Source: an uncultured Muribaculum sp.
GTDB lineage: Bacteria; Bacteroidota; Bacteroidia; Bacteroidales; Muribaculaceae
DNA: 64,000 nucleotides
NCBI GenBank assembly: GCA_910587665.1
Contig: CAJUMZ010000013.1
Location: forward strand, 10,439 to 74,438
Reading direction: 5' to 3'
The position numbers and the translations under genes were made by a program. Below the pieces are notes generated by a model. It did no database searches. It was given only the letters and a program-made list of their open reading frames with translations, and was not told where the DNA came from. Below are positions 49,693 through 57,673 of this stretch, piece by piece (within the stretch, counting starts at the first letter, position 1; every line of letters starts with the position of its first letter).

Positions 49693-51858
49693 ATGAACCG
49701 TCATTTTCTAAAACTGGCATCAGCCGCACTACTTGTGAGCGGCATTGCCGTAACCCAATCCTGTAAGATGGACAAGGAACATCAAAATCCATTTATCAGC
49801 GAGTATGACACGCCTTACGACATACCCCCGTTTGACAAAATCACTTACGATGATTACATCCCCGCTCTTAAAGCCGGAATCGAACAGCAGAAAAAAGCAG
49901 TTGAAGAGATTGTAAATAATCCTGCCGACCCCACTCTCGAAAATACAATAATAGCACTTGACCACAGTGCGCCCATACTGGAGAGAGTGTGCAATGTATT
50001 TTTCAATCTCGATGAGTCCAATTCCACTCCCGAAATGACCAAAATCGGAGAGGAATTCTATCCGCTGTACTCGGCACATACCGATGAGATCTCAATGAAT
50101 CCCAAACTCTTCGAGCGCGTAAAAGCCCTTTACGACAACCGCGAAAACATGAGCTACACATCAGCCCAGAAGCTGATGATTGAAAAGTCGTATGAAAGCT
50201 TTGTGCGCAACGGTGCTCTCCTTGACGATGCCAAGAAAGAGGAGCTGAAGAATATCAACGGCAGGCTCGCCGACCTATATCAGAAATTCAACAAAAACCT
50301 GTTGAGCGCGACCAATGCGTTTGAGCTTGTGGTCGATAACGAATCACAGCTTTCAGGGCTTCCCGCGACAAGCATTGCCGTTGCAGCAGAAGAGGCGAAA
50401 AATCGCAGTATGGAAGGCAAATGGGTATTCACTCTCCATGCGCCGAGCCGCCTGCCCCTATTGCAGTATGCCGACAACCGCGATCTCCGCGAGAAGATGT
50501 ACAAGGGCTATACCACCCTTGCCTCGTCGGGCGAATACAACAATTATCCTGTAATAGCCGAGATATTAAAGGCGCGCGTAGAGAAAGCCAAACTGCTCGG
50601 ATATGACAACTACGCCGCCTACATGACCGAAAATGTCATGGCAAAGAATGTCAACAATGCTGAGGAACTTCTCATGCAGATATGGAAACCGGCGATCGCG
50701 CGTGTAAGCGAGGAGGTGGCAGAGATGCAGGCACTCAGCAACAAGGAAGGCAACAATTTCACCATCGAGCCGTGGGATTACTATTACTACGCCGAGAAGG
50801 TGCGCAAAGACAAGTACAATCTTGATGAAGACGAGGTGCGTCAGTATTTCCATGTTGACAGTGTTCGCAACGGTGTGTTTGAAATGGCAAAACGTCTCTA
50901 CGGCGTAACATTCACCGAAATGCCGGATGCCCCGAAATATGACCCGGAAGTAACCGTATATGATGTCAAGGATGAAGCAGGCAACCATGTGGCAGTGTTC
51001 ATGACTGACTATTTTACACGCCCGAGCAAGCGTCAGGGAGCATGGATGAGCGAATTTAAAGGATCAAGTTCCGACTTTGAAAAGGTTGAACGCCCGGTAA
51101 TATTCAACGTATGCAACTTCACCCACCCCACGACCGACAGTCCGTCGTTGCTGACCCTTGACGAAGTAGAGACAATGTTCCATGAGTTCGGACACGGACT
51201 TCACGGCATGCTCAGCCGCGCAAAATACAAGAGCCAGGCAGGCACTAACGTGGACCGTGACTTCGTAGAGCTCCCTTCTCAGATTCACGAGCACTGGGCA
51301 ATGGAGCCTGAGATGCTGAAAAAGTTTGCCCACCATTACAAGACCGGAGAGGCAATGCCTGACTCCCTTATCGAAAAGCTCCAGACAGCGTCAACCCATA
51401 ATCAAGGATTCATTACCACCGAGCTTGTAGGTGCAGCTCTTCTTGACCTGCAGTGGGGACAGCTTACCGACACCACCGACATAGATGTGGAAAAATTTGA
51501 AAAGGCTGTTGCCGCAAAGCTTAACATGCCTAAAGAAGTACAATACCGTTACCGCAGTCCCTACTTCAAGCATATATTCGGCAGCGACGGCTATGCTTCC
51601 GGCTACTATACCTATCTTTGGGCGGAGGTACTTGACGCCGACGGTTTTGAGCTGTTTAAGGAGAAAGGCATCTTTGATCCGGCTACCGCAAAATCATTTA
51701 AGGAAAATGTACTTGAAATGGGAGGCAGCGAAGATCCTATGGCACTGTATGTAAAATTCCGCGGAAGAAAGCCTACCCCTGAGGCACTGCTTCGCAACCG
51801 CGGTCTAATCAATCAGCCCGCAAAACCCGGTAAGATCAATGTTCCTGAAAGCAAATAA
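49693..51858 (+). CDS. M3 family metallopeptidase lipoprotein (Dcp-like)
   Basis: This 721-residue protein starts with a lipoprotein signal (LLVSGIAVTQSCKMD; Cys 24). The rest matches dipeptidyl carboxypeptidase/oligopeptidase of family M3: NPFISEYDTPYDIPPFDKIT at the N-terminus, catalytic zinc site ETMFHEFGHGLHGML, and YCxxY-like YASGYYTYLWAEVLDAD near the C-terminus. It probably trims peptides in the periplasm. The gene lies 24 bases after the EEP gene. Confidence 0.94.
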   Translation: MNRHFLKLASAALLVSGIAVTQSCKMDKEHQNPFISEYDTPYDIPPFDKITYDDYIPALKAGIEQQKKAVEEIVNNPADPTLENTIIALDHSAPILERVCNVFFNLDESNSTPEMTKIGEEFYPLYSAHTDEISMNPKLFERVKALYDNRENMSYTSAQKLMIEKSYESFVRNGALLDDAKKEELKNINGRLADLYQKFNKNLLSATNAFELVVDNESQLSGLPATSIAVAAEEAKNRSMEGKWVFTLHAPSRLPLLQYADNRDLREKMYKGYTTLASSGEYNNYPVIAEILKARVEKAKLLGYDNYAAYMTENVMAKNVNNAEELLMQIWKPAIARVSEEVAEMQALSNKEGNNFTIEPWDYYYYAEKVRKDKYNLDEDEVRQYFHVDSVRNGVFEMAKRLYGVTFTEMPDAPKYDPEVTVYDVKDEAGNHVAVFMTDYFTRPSKRQGAWMSEFKGSSSDFEKVERPVIFNVCNFTHPTTDSPSLLTLDEVETMFHEFGHGLHGMLSRAKYKSQAGTNVDRDFVELPSQIHEHWAMEPEMLKKFAHHYKTGEAMPDSLIEKLQTASTHNQGFITTELVGAALLDLQWGQLTDTTDIDVEKFEKAVAAKLNMPKEVQYRYRSPYFKHIFGSDGYASGYYTYLWAEVLDADGFELFKEKGIFDPATAKSFKENVLEMGGSEDPMALYVKFRGRKPTPEALLRNRGLINQPAKPGKINVPESK

Positions 51859-51870
51859 AATTTTCGCCCT

Positions 51871-52608
51871 ATGACAGAATCCCGAATTGAACGCTATCGG
51901 AGGCAAATGATGCTTCCGGAAATCGGCATTGAAGGGCAGGAAAAGATCAGCAAGGGCAAAATATTAGTAATAGGCGCAGGGGGGCTTGGCTCCCCTGCGC
52001 TATATTATCTCGCCGCCGCGGGCGTCGGAACGATAGGCATAACGGACAGTGACTCGGTTGACCTAAGTAATCTTAACCGTCAGATATTACATACGACACC
52101 CGGAATAGGCAGGCTAAAAGCCGAATCGGCTGCAGAAAAGCTGTCATTGCTGAACCCGGAGATAAAAACAGAGGTATATCCGCTCCGACTGACTGAAGAA
52201 AATGGAGAGGCTATAATATCATGCTATGATTTCATAATCGATGCCTCCGACAACAGCCATACACGATACCTGATCAATGATCTCTGCGCAAAAGCCGGCA
52301 AACCTTTTTCCCACGGAGCGATAAACGGCATGAAAGGCTACACGTTCACCCATGTTCCCGGCTCTCCCTGCTACAGATGCCTTTTCGGAATTGACACCGA
52401 CTTACATGACATTCCTGAAAACTCCCCGGCGGGAGTACTTGGCGCAATAACAGGAATCATTGGCTCCATACAGGCGGCTGAAGCCATAAAGTATCTTACC
52501 GGCTCAGGAACACTTCTTACTGGAAGACTCCTGATTATTGACGCATTTACGATGGAGACAAGCGTATTGAAATTTCCCCAAATCAATAACTGCATGTGCC
52601 ATGAATAA
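51871..52608 (+). CDS. ThiF/MoeB/HesA family adenylyltransferase
   Basis: This 245-residue E1-like enzyme activates the C-terminus of a ubiquitin-like sulfur carrier with ATP. Marks: RYRRQMMLPEIGIEGQEKI, the ATP-binding GAGGLGSPALYYLA, the SNLNRQILH arginine motif, IDASDNSHTRYLINDLC and a CYRCLFG pair as the first half of the zinc site. The second half is represented only by a C-terminal CMC. No ThiS, MoaD or rhodanese is nearby, so ThiF, MoeB and HesA cannot be told apart. Confidence 0.9.
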   Translation: MTESRIERYRRQMMLPEIGIEGQEKISKGKILVIGAGGLGSPALYYLAAAGVGTIGITDSDSVDLSNLNRQILHTTPGIGRLKAESAAEKLSLLNPEIKTEVYPLRLTEENGEAIISCYDFIIDASDNSHTRYLINDLCAKAGKPFSHGAINGMKGYTFTHVPGSPCYRCLFGIDTDLHDIPENSPAGVLGAITGIIGSIQAAEAIKYLTGSGTLLTGRLLIIDAFTMETSVLKFPQINNCMCHE

Positions 52609-52628
52609 AAGGCTTTAATTCTACAAAC

Positions 52629-52668
52629 GACAAAGGGCGGCTTGTGTAAAAACAAACCGCCCTTTGTC
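52629..52668. terminator. Bidirectional terminator between ThiF/MoeB-like gene and small exported protein
   Basis: GACAAAGGGCGG and CCGCCCTTTGTC (52629-52640 and 52657-52668) form a perfect 12-base stem with a 16-base loop. It is shared by the converging genes that end at 52,608 and 52,684. It has no long T-run on either side. Confidence 0.75.
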
Positions 52669-52683
52669 ATGTAATAAATAAAT

Positions 52684-52887
52684 TTATTTATTCTTCGGAG
52701 ATTCCAACATAACAAGATACTGATTGTCATGCCTCTGCAATGAATCAGAAACGGCGTATCCAGATTCCGTCACTTCAGGTGCATCCACCTTTTCAATAGG
52801 ATCGAGCGCATGTGTGTGAGCCAGTACAGCCAACACTCCTGGAAGCATATAGACCATACTTACCAAAACGATTGAAATTTTTTTCAT
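52684..52887 (-). CDS. Small exported protein
   Basis: The 67-residue product starting at ATG 52887 has a signal or anchor segment (MKKISIVLVSMVYMLPGVLA) followed by a 45-residue polar region with HTHALDPIEK and SLQRHDNQYLVM. The longer frame from 53055 adds unlikely sequence across an AT-rich, intergenic-looking stretch. No family recognised. It could be a small secreted or periplasmic protein; alone in its unit. Confidence 0.5.
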   Translation of the reverse strand: MKKISIVLVSMVYMLPGVLAVLAHTHALDPIEKVDAPEVTESGYAVSDSLQRHDNQYLVMLESPKNK

Positions 52888-53102
52888 AAAAGATACCGGT
52901 TGAGTATTCACTTCAAATTTTTTTAGCAAGACACAATCATTATCGAAAATAACCAAAGCATCAGTAAACATATAACAACAAGATTGATAAAAATGTTTAA
53001 CCGCGACATAGCAAAACTTAAAATTTCCGCAAATGCCTCTGTAGTCAATTTTCAATATGTCATATCTACCTTTTAATAATTATTATAATGTGTGTGTGCG
53101 TG

Positions 53103-53139
53103 TTGTAAATGTCATCATCAATGACAATGACATTTACAA
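53103..53139. other. Thirteen-base-pair hairpin with nested inner repeat
   Basis: TTGTAAATGTCAT (53103-53115) pairs with ATGACATTTACAA (53127-53139). The loop holds GTCATCATCAATGAC, a smaller inverted repeat, so two alternative folds are possible. On the plus strand a T-rich stretch follows after 10 bases, but no plus-strand gene ends here. Confidence 0.45.
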
Positions 53140-53174
53140 ATGTAATATATTTTTTTCATAAATAAACAATATTA

Positions 53175-53206
53175 TGGGGCATAATATTAAAAAATATTAC
53201 GCCCCA
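53175..53206 (-). terminator. Terminator of the OmpA-domain gene
   Basis: TGGGGC-TAATATT and AATATTA-GCCCCA pair with one mismatch (53175-53206). It lies 21 bases past the stop on the minus strand and is followed by an AT-rich tail. Confidence 0.65.
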
Positions 53207-53226
53207 CGAAGAGAACTTGCTATCAA

Positions 53227-54036
53227 TCAGTTAATTGTTATTATCGCACGACGGTCAAGAGCGTCATTGCCAAAGGCATGGGTCTCACCCTTTCCGATAG
53301 TAGTTACATGATCGGCAGGCACACCATGTGCTATAAGATAATCGCCTATCGCCTCAGCACGCTCCCGGCTTAAGCGGAGATTGTATGCCTCATTCCCTTT
53401 CTCGTCGGTATATGCAACTACCGTTACATCCTTGCTTTCACTTTTAGCCTTTTCGGCAAGATTGTTTAGCGGAGTGTTTTCACGTACACCTTCACTGTCA
53501 AACTTAAATAGATATATCACTTTATCAGTAGAAATACCGGTCGCAGACGAACCGCTGCCGGCAAGAGCGCCCGACATGTCTGTAGCCCCGGTGGCGGCAG
53601 AAGTAACGGGTGCAACGTCAACCTCTTCCACTTCAGCATTTATCTCACCGGAATTATTGGCAAGATCCGCTGCAGTTCCAAGGTCAGTTTCATCAGTAAT
53701 CCTTGCCGATGCCACACCATCAGACATAAATCCTACAGGATTGGCATCTGTCTTCATTACGCCGGAAGTCAACGTGGAGGTATCTTTCATTGAATCATGC
53801 TTTCCCCAGAACAGGAAGCCTGCAAATACAAGTGCCACACCCAGCAATGCGGCAAGCAGTTCCCACCGGAATGTACCTTTAGCCTCGTCAACATCAGCGG
53901 TAGATACTGCTGCCACCGGTGGAACAGCAGCAGCCGAAGACTTACGCGATATAACGCCCTTTATCTTATGGGCGGGAAGCTCCAACGGATCCTTGTGAGC
54001 CGGAAGCTCTTTCTGTGTCAAATCATACTTAGCCAT
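53227..54036 (-). CDS. OmpA-domain protein with one inner membrane helix
   Basis: This 269-residue protein starts MAKYDLTQKELPAHKDP; the longer frame from 54159 is rejected because it crosses the promoter. Residues 1-60 are cytoplasmic, a single helix (WELLAALLGVALVFAGFLFWG) lies around residues 62-82, and an acidic spacer leads to an OmpA-like domain from about 168 (VIYLFKFDSEG, VVAYTDEKGNEAYNLRLSRE RAEAI split here, KGETHAFGNDALDRRAIITI). OmpA domains bind peptidoglycan. It is anchored in the inner membrane, unlike classical OmpA, and may tether cell wall to it, or a LysM-like complex. Confidence 0.85.
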   Translation of the reverse strand: MAKYDLTQKELPAHKDPLELPAHKIKGVISRKSSAAAVPPVAAVSTADVDEAKGTFRWELLAALLGVALVFAGFLFWGKHDSMKDTSTLTSGVMKTDANPVGFMSDGVASARITDETDLGTAADLANNSGEINAEVEEVDVAPVTSAATGATDMSGALAGSGSSATGISTDKVIYLFKFDSEGVRENTPLNNLAEKAKSESKDVTVVAYTDEKGNEAYNLRLSRERAEAIGDYLIAHGVPADHVTTIGKGETHAFGNDALDRRAIITIN

Positions 54037-54119
54037 AGTCCTATAATTTATGGTTGATGTTTTATAAAATAACCATAATTTGATGACGCAAGTTTCAGAA
54101 CTATAGTTAAGAATAATGC

Positions 54120-54127
54120 CAAATTTA
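54120..54127 (-). promoter_or_regulatory. Possible -7 element for the OmpA-domain gene
   Basis: Minus-strand TAAATTTG about 84 bases before the start at 54036. A TTG occurs at 17 bases upstream, slightly short of the usual spacing. Confidence 0.3.
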
Positions 54128-54140
54128 CTAATTATCACAA

Positions 54141-54176
54141 AAAACAAGGGGACTGCCATATATAAGACAGCCCCCT
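54141..54176 (-). terminator. Terminator of the acpP-fabF operon
   Basis: On the minus strand GGGGGCTGTC and GGCAGTCCCC form an imperfect ten-base stem followed by TTGTTTTTT. It lies 28 bases past the fabF stop. Confidence 0.75.
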
Positions 54177-54203
54177 ATATCAGTAATCTACCTTTAAGGC
54201 GAA

Positions 54204-55469
54204 TTATTCAGCGTATTTCTTTACGATAATGCTTGCGTTATGACCGCCGAAACCAAATGTATTGGAAAGAGCGGCATTGACAGTACGCTTCTGAGCCTTA
54301 TCAAATGTAAAGTTAAGATTGTAGTCAATCTCTTCATCCAAGTCCTCCGGATCATGATTGATGGTCGGAGGGATAATGTCGTCTTGCACTGCCTTCACAC
54401 AGAAGAGAGCCTCAAGAGCACCGGTGGCACCGAGAAGATGACCGGTCATAGACTTGGTTGAGCTGATGTTAAGATCGTAAGCATGGTCGCCAAACACTTC
54501 CTTGATAGCCTTGACCTCCGAAAGGTCACCTACAGGAGTCGAAGTTCCGTGAGCATTGATATAATCAATCTCTTCCGGCTTCATACCTGCGTCTTCAAGG
54601 GCATTCTTCATCACAAGCTTTGCGCCAAGACCCTCAGGGTGGGTAGCGGTAAGATGGTAGGCATCAGCCGACATGCCGCCGCCAACAATCTCAGCATAAA
54701 TCTTCGCACCGCGAGCCTTTGCATGCTCAAGCTCTTCAAGCACAAGCACCGATGAGCCTTCACCGATCACAAAACCGTCACGCGACTTGCTGAACGGGCG
54801 TGAAGCAGTGGCCGGATTGTCATTACGGGTCGAAAGAGCGTGCATGGAGTTGAAGCCCCCCACACCTGCGGGGAATACCGCAGCCTCGGCACCGCCGGCG
54901 ACAATCGCATCAGCCTTACCGAGACGGATAAGGTTGAACGCATCAATAAGTGCATTGGTAGATGACGCACAAGCCGACACGACACCATAGTTGGGTCCGT
55001 GATAGCCATACTGCATGGATACATGACCGGAAGCAATATCGGCAATCATCTTAGGGATGAAGAAAGGATTGTATTTCGGACCCATCTCCTCATGATGCAA
55101 CGCATAATAACCGGCTTCTTCCTCAAATGTGTGAAGACCGCCGATACCAGCTGCAATAATAACCCCGACGCGATCCTTGTTTATATCCTCAGTGTCAAGC
55201 TTTGCATCGTTAACCGCCTGCTCGGCAGCAACAAGCGCATACTGAGCATAGAGGTCAAGCTGACGCAGCTTCTTACGGTCGAAATGATCGGCCGCATTGA
55301 AGTCTTTCACCTCGCATGCGAACTGGGTCTTGAATTTAGAGGCGTCAAAATGTGTAATAGGCCCGGCACCGCTCTTACCCTCAAGCGCGCTCTGCCAAGT
55401 AGAGGCAACGTCATTGCCAAGGGGATTTACAGTTCCAAGACCTGTTACAACAACTCTCTTTAATTCCAT
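54204..55469 (-). CDS. fabF: Beta-ketoacyl-ACP synthase II
   Basis: This 421-residue enzyme extends fatty acyl chains by condensing acyl groups with malonyl-ACP. The active-site Cys lies in VVSACASSTNALID, the two histidines in NAHGTSTPVGD and STKSMTGHLLGA. RVVVTGLGTVNPLGNDV begins and NTFGFGGHNASI ends the protein, both typical. It is 31 bases after acpP, the universal pairing in Bacteroidetes. Confidence 0.97.
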   Translation of the reverse strand: MELKRVVVTGLGTVNPLGNDVASTWQSALEGKSGAGPITHFDASKFKTQFACEVKDFNAADHFDRKKLRQLDLYAQYALVAAEQAVNDAKLDTEDINKDRVGVIIAAGIGGLHTFEEEAGYYALHHEEMGPKYNPFFIPKMIADIASGHVSMQYGYHGPNYGVVSACASSTNALIDAFNLIRLGKADAIVAGGAEAAVFPAGVGGFNSMHALSTRNDNPATASRPFSKSRDGFVIGEGSSVLVLEELEHAKARGAKIYAEIVGGGMSADAYHLTATHPEGLGAKLVMKNALEDAGMKPEEIDYINAHGTSTPVGDLSEVKAIKEVFGDHAYDLNISSTKSMTGHLLGATGALEALFCVKAVQDDIIPPTINHDPEDLDEEIDYNLNFTFDKAQKRTVNAALSNTFGFGGHNASIIVKKYAE

Positions 55470-55500
55470 TTAAAAACGGGAAAATAGAGTTATACGATTT

Positions 55501-55737
55501 TTAGTTTTTTGCTGCTTCGATGTAGTCGATAGCATCCTTAACGGTAGTGATGCCTTCAGCTTTGTCATCGGGAATAGTGATGCCAAATTCTTTCTCAAAC
55601 TCCATGATGAGCTCTACAGTATCAAGGCTATCAGCACCAAGATCCTTAGTGAATTCTGCATTTTCAGTTACTTCGTTTTCATCAACGCTGAGCTTGTCAG
55701 CAATAATAGCCTTTACACGAGATGCAATTTCTGACAT
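55501..55737 (-). CDS. acpP: Acyl carrier protein
   Basis: This 78-residue carrier holds growing acyl chains on phosphopantetheine. The modified serine is in LGADSLDTVELIM. The acidic helical sequence and the IPDDKAEGITTVKDAIDYI end are standard. It leads the operon with fabF. Confidence 0.98.
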   Translation of the reverse strand: MSEIASRVKAIIADKLSVDENEVTENAEFTKDLGADSLDTVELIMEFEKEFGITIPDDKAEGITTVKDAIDYIEAAKN

Positions 55738-56048
55738 AATTATAAAATTTAATTAGTAATGATTTTTCTATTTTGCAGTGCAAAGTAAGTAATTTTAATT
55801 GAATTACTAAAACTTTTCATTGCACAAATGTCCGATTTTTGCGCAAACAGGCAAAAATGACCGTTATATTGGTCTATTTCTCACTATACTATACCTATTT
55901 AATATATAAGAAGCCCGAACCTCCAATGTTACAATAATGTTACATATGATATTCATTGCCACATCAGGGGCATTTAATTCCATTAAACAAACATTTCAAA
56001 CCATAAAATCGTTATATTTGTAATATAAACTATCACCATATTTTTTTC
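55738..56048. other. 311-bp divergent promoter region
   Basis: It separates acpP (minus) and the DUF3298 lipoprotein (plus). A TTACTTTG element about 48 bases before acpP is one mismatch from TAnnTTTG. A direct repeat ATGTTACA-ATA-ATGTTACA lies at 55,926-55,944. The rest is AT-rich; no gene was seen. Confidence 0.5.
56013..56020 (+). promoter_or_regulatory. Possible -7 element for DUF3298 lipoprotein
   Basis: TATATTTG lies 29 bases before the ATG at 56049. The -33 region shows TTT but not TTG at the expected position. Confidence 0.4.
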
Positions 56049-56921
56049 ATGAAAGCAAAATTATATAAAGGAACGATAGCATTGGCATTGGCAACAACCA
56101 TTGCCTCATGCGGAGGGAGCAACAATAAATCAGTGAACTCAACATCAGAAGCAGAAAACGGCATAACCAATTTTGAGGTCATTCAGTCTGTGAAATCACT
56201 CAAACGCAGCTATATCTGCGAAGGTGCGCCAGCCCACTTCAACGATTCCGCAGAGGTCTATAGTACGGTGAGGATAGCTGTCGAATGGCCCGAAAAGATG
56301 AGTGACTACAACCTTAAGACGCTTCAGGATTCGCTCCTGACAGCTATATTTGACAAACCGGGACAGACGCTTGAAGCCTCTATGATCGCATCAGCGGCGC
56401 AGCCTGAAGGCTCCGATCTGTTCAAGATGAAGGAAATAGACTCAATACCTTCCGATGAACCGGCTATGGTATATTCCCGCGACATGATAGCATCGGTTAT
56501 CACCTTCAGCCCATTGTTCATTTCTTACCAGATCATGACGGCAACCTATAACGGCGGAGCCCATGGCATGACAGAGTCCACCTATGTGAACTATGACTTT
56601 TCAACCGGAAAGGTGCTCACTTATGACAACGCCTTCACGCCTGAAAGCGAGCCTAAACTGCTACAGGCGATTAAGGATAATCTTATGACGCGCTACAATG
56701 TCTCGTCAATGGAAGAACTTAATCGTCGCGGTATATTTACGGACCAAATATATGTAAGCAAAAACTTCTATCTGCAAGGATACGAGGTCATATTCCATTA
56801 CAATCCTTATGATATAGCCCCGTATAGCGAAGGCAGTATCAACGTGAGAGTACCATATTTCCAGATATCAGACTGCCTGACTCCGGAAATCACCCGATTG
56901 CTCACCGACAATGATTTCTAA
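56049..56921 (+). CDS. DUF3298-containing lipoprotein
   Basis: This 290-residue protein has a lipoprotein signal (MKAKLYKGTIALALATTIASC; Cys 21). The second half resembles DUF3298/RsiV: YNGGAHGMTESTYVNYDFST, GKVLTYDNAFTPESEPKL and EVIFHYNPYDIAPYSEG. The first half fits the accompanying PdaC/DUF4163-like region. RsiV is an anti-sigma factor that binds lysozyme, but free lipoproteins with this domain in Bacteroidetes have unknown roles. Its stop overlaps the truA stop on the other strand. Confidence 0.88.
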   Translation: MKAKLYKGTIALALATTIASCGGSNNKSVNSTSEAENGITNFEVIQSVKSLKRSYICEGAPAHFNDSAEVYSTVRIAVEWPEKMSDYNLKTLQDSLLTAIFDKPGQTLEASMIASAAQPEGSDLFKMKEIDSIPSDEPAMVYSRDMIASVITFSPLFISYQIMTATYNGGAHGMTESTYVNYDFSTGKVLTYDNAFTPESEPKLLQAIKDNLMTRYNVSSMEELNRRGIFTDQIYVSKNFYLQGYEVIFHYNPYDIAPYSEGSINVRVPYFQISDCLTPEITRLLTDNDF

Positions 56922-57673
56922 AAAGGATAAGGATATGTAATATCTTGAAGAAACAATGGATGTGGAGGCATTGAAGTACCTGCTGAACAGCGGTCTTTTG
57001 CCTCCACTACTTTTTTAAACCCATCAATATCCATCTTGCCCCTGCCCACCTCGACAAGCGTACCGACCACGGCACGTACCATATTACGGAGAAAGCGATC
57101 GGCGGTAATCACAAACACATGCCTACCATCATCAATTTTACGCCATTCAGCACAAGTAACCTTACATATATTGGTCTTGGCATCGGAATGCAACTTTGCA
57201 AACGAAGTAAAATCACTCGTAGAAACAAGAATAGAGCCACACTCATTCATTGCCTCGAAATCAAGCTGCGACGGCTCCTGCCAGCTATGAGTATACAAGA
57301 AAGGAGACCTGCCGCCATGGGTATAATAATGATAAGTACGCGACGTTGCATCAAATCTTGCATGCGCCTCCGGGTGAACAGGGTTTATTGATTCTATGGC
57401 AATATCCCTTCCGACCAAAGAGTTAAGGCTTGTCAACAGTCTGCCATCAATCTCCGCAGGGGACTCCAAATCGAAATGGGCGACCATCATTGCAGCATTC
57501 ACACCGGTATCGGTGCGACCCGCGCCGGTAATTTTAACCTGAGAGCGGAATATCCGCGACAATGCGTCTTCAATGACTGACTGCACACTGACGGCATTAG
57601 GCTGCGACTGCCATCCGTGAAAAGGAGCGCCGTTATAGGCGAGGCGCATAAAATAGCGTTGTGCCATCGGCAT
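56918..57673 (-). CDS. truA: tRNA pseudouridine synthase A
   Basis: This 251-residue enzyme makes pseudouridine at tRNA positions 38-40. The catalytic Asp lies in GAGRTDTGVNAA. RYFMRLAYNGAPFHGWQSQP begins the family, and FLRNMVRAVVGTLVEVGRGK is the conserved C-terminal block. The ATG at 57673 shares one base with the speA stop (TGATG); ATG 57667 is an alternative. Co-expressed with speA. Confidence 0.96.
   Translation of the reverse strand: MPMAQRYFMRLAYNGAPFHGWQSQPNAVSVQSVIEDALSRIFRSQVKITGAGRTDTGVNAAMMVAHFDLESPAEIDGRLLTSLNSLVGRDIAIESINPVHPEAHARFDATSRTYHYYTHGGRSPFLYTHSWQEPSQLDFEAMNECGSILVSTSDFTSFAKLHSDAKTNICKVTCAEWRKIDDGRHVFVITADRFLRNMVRAVVGTLVEVGRGKMDIDGFKKVVEAKDRCSAGTSMPPHPLFLQDITYPYPF

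Larger units (their letters stand above)
52888..53226. other. 339-bp gap with two hairpins
   Basis: No gene is supported here. It contains the terminator of the OmpA-domain gene (53175-53206), a second hairpin at 53103-53139, and a short GT-rich run near 53089. The rest is AT-rich and presumably holds the promoter of the small exported protein, which I could not pin down. Confidence 0.55.
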
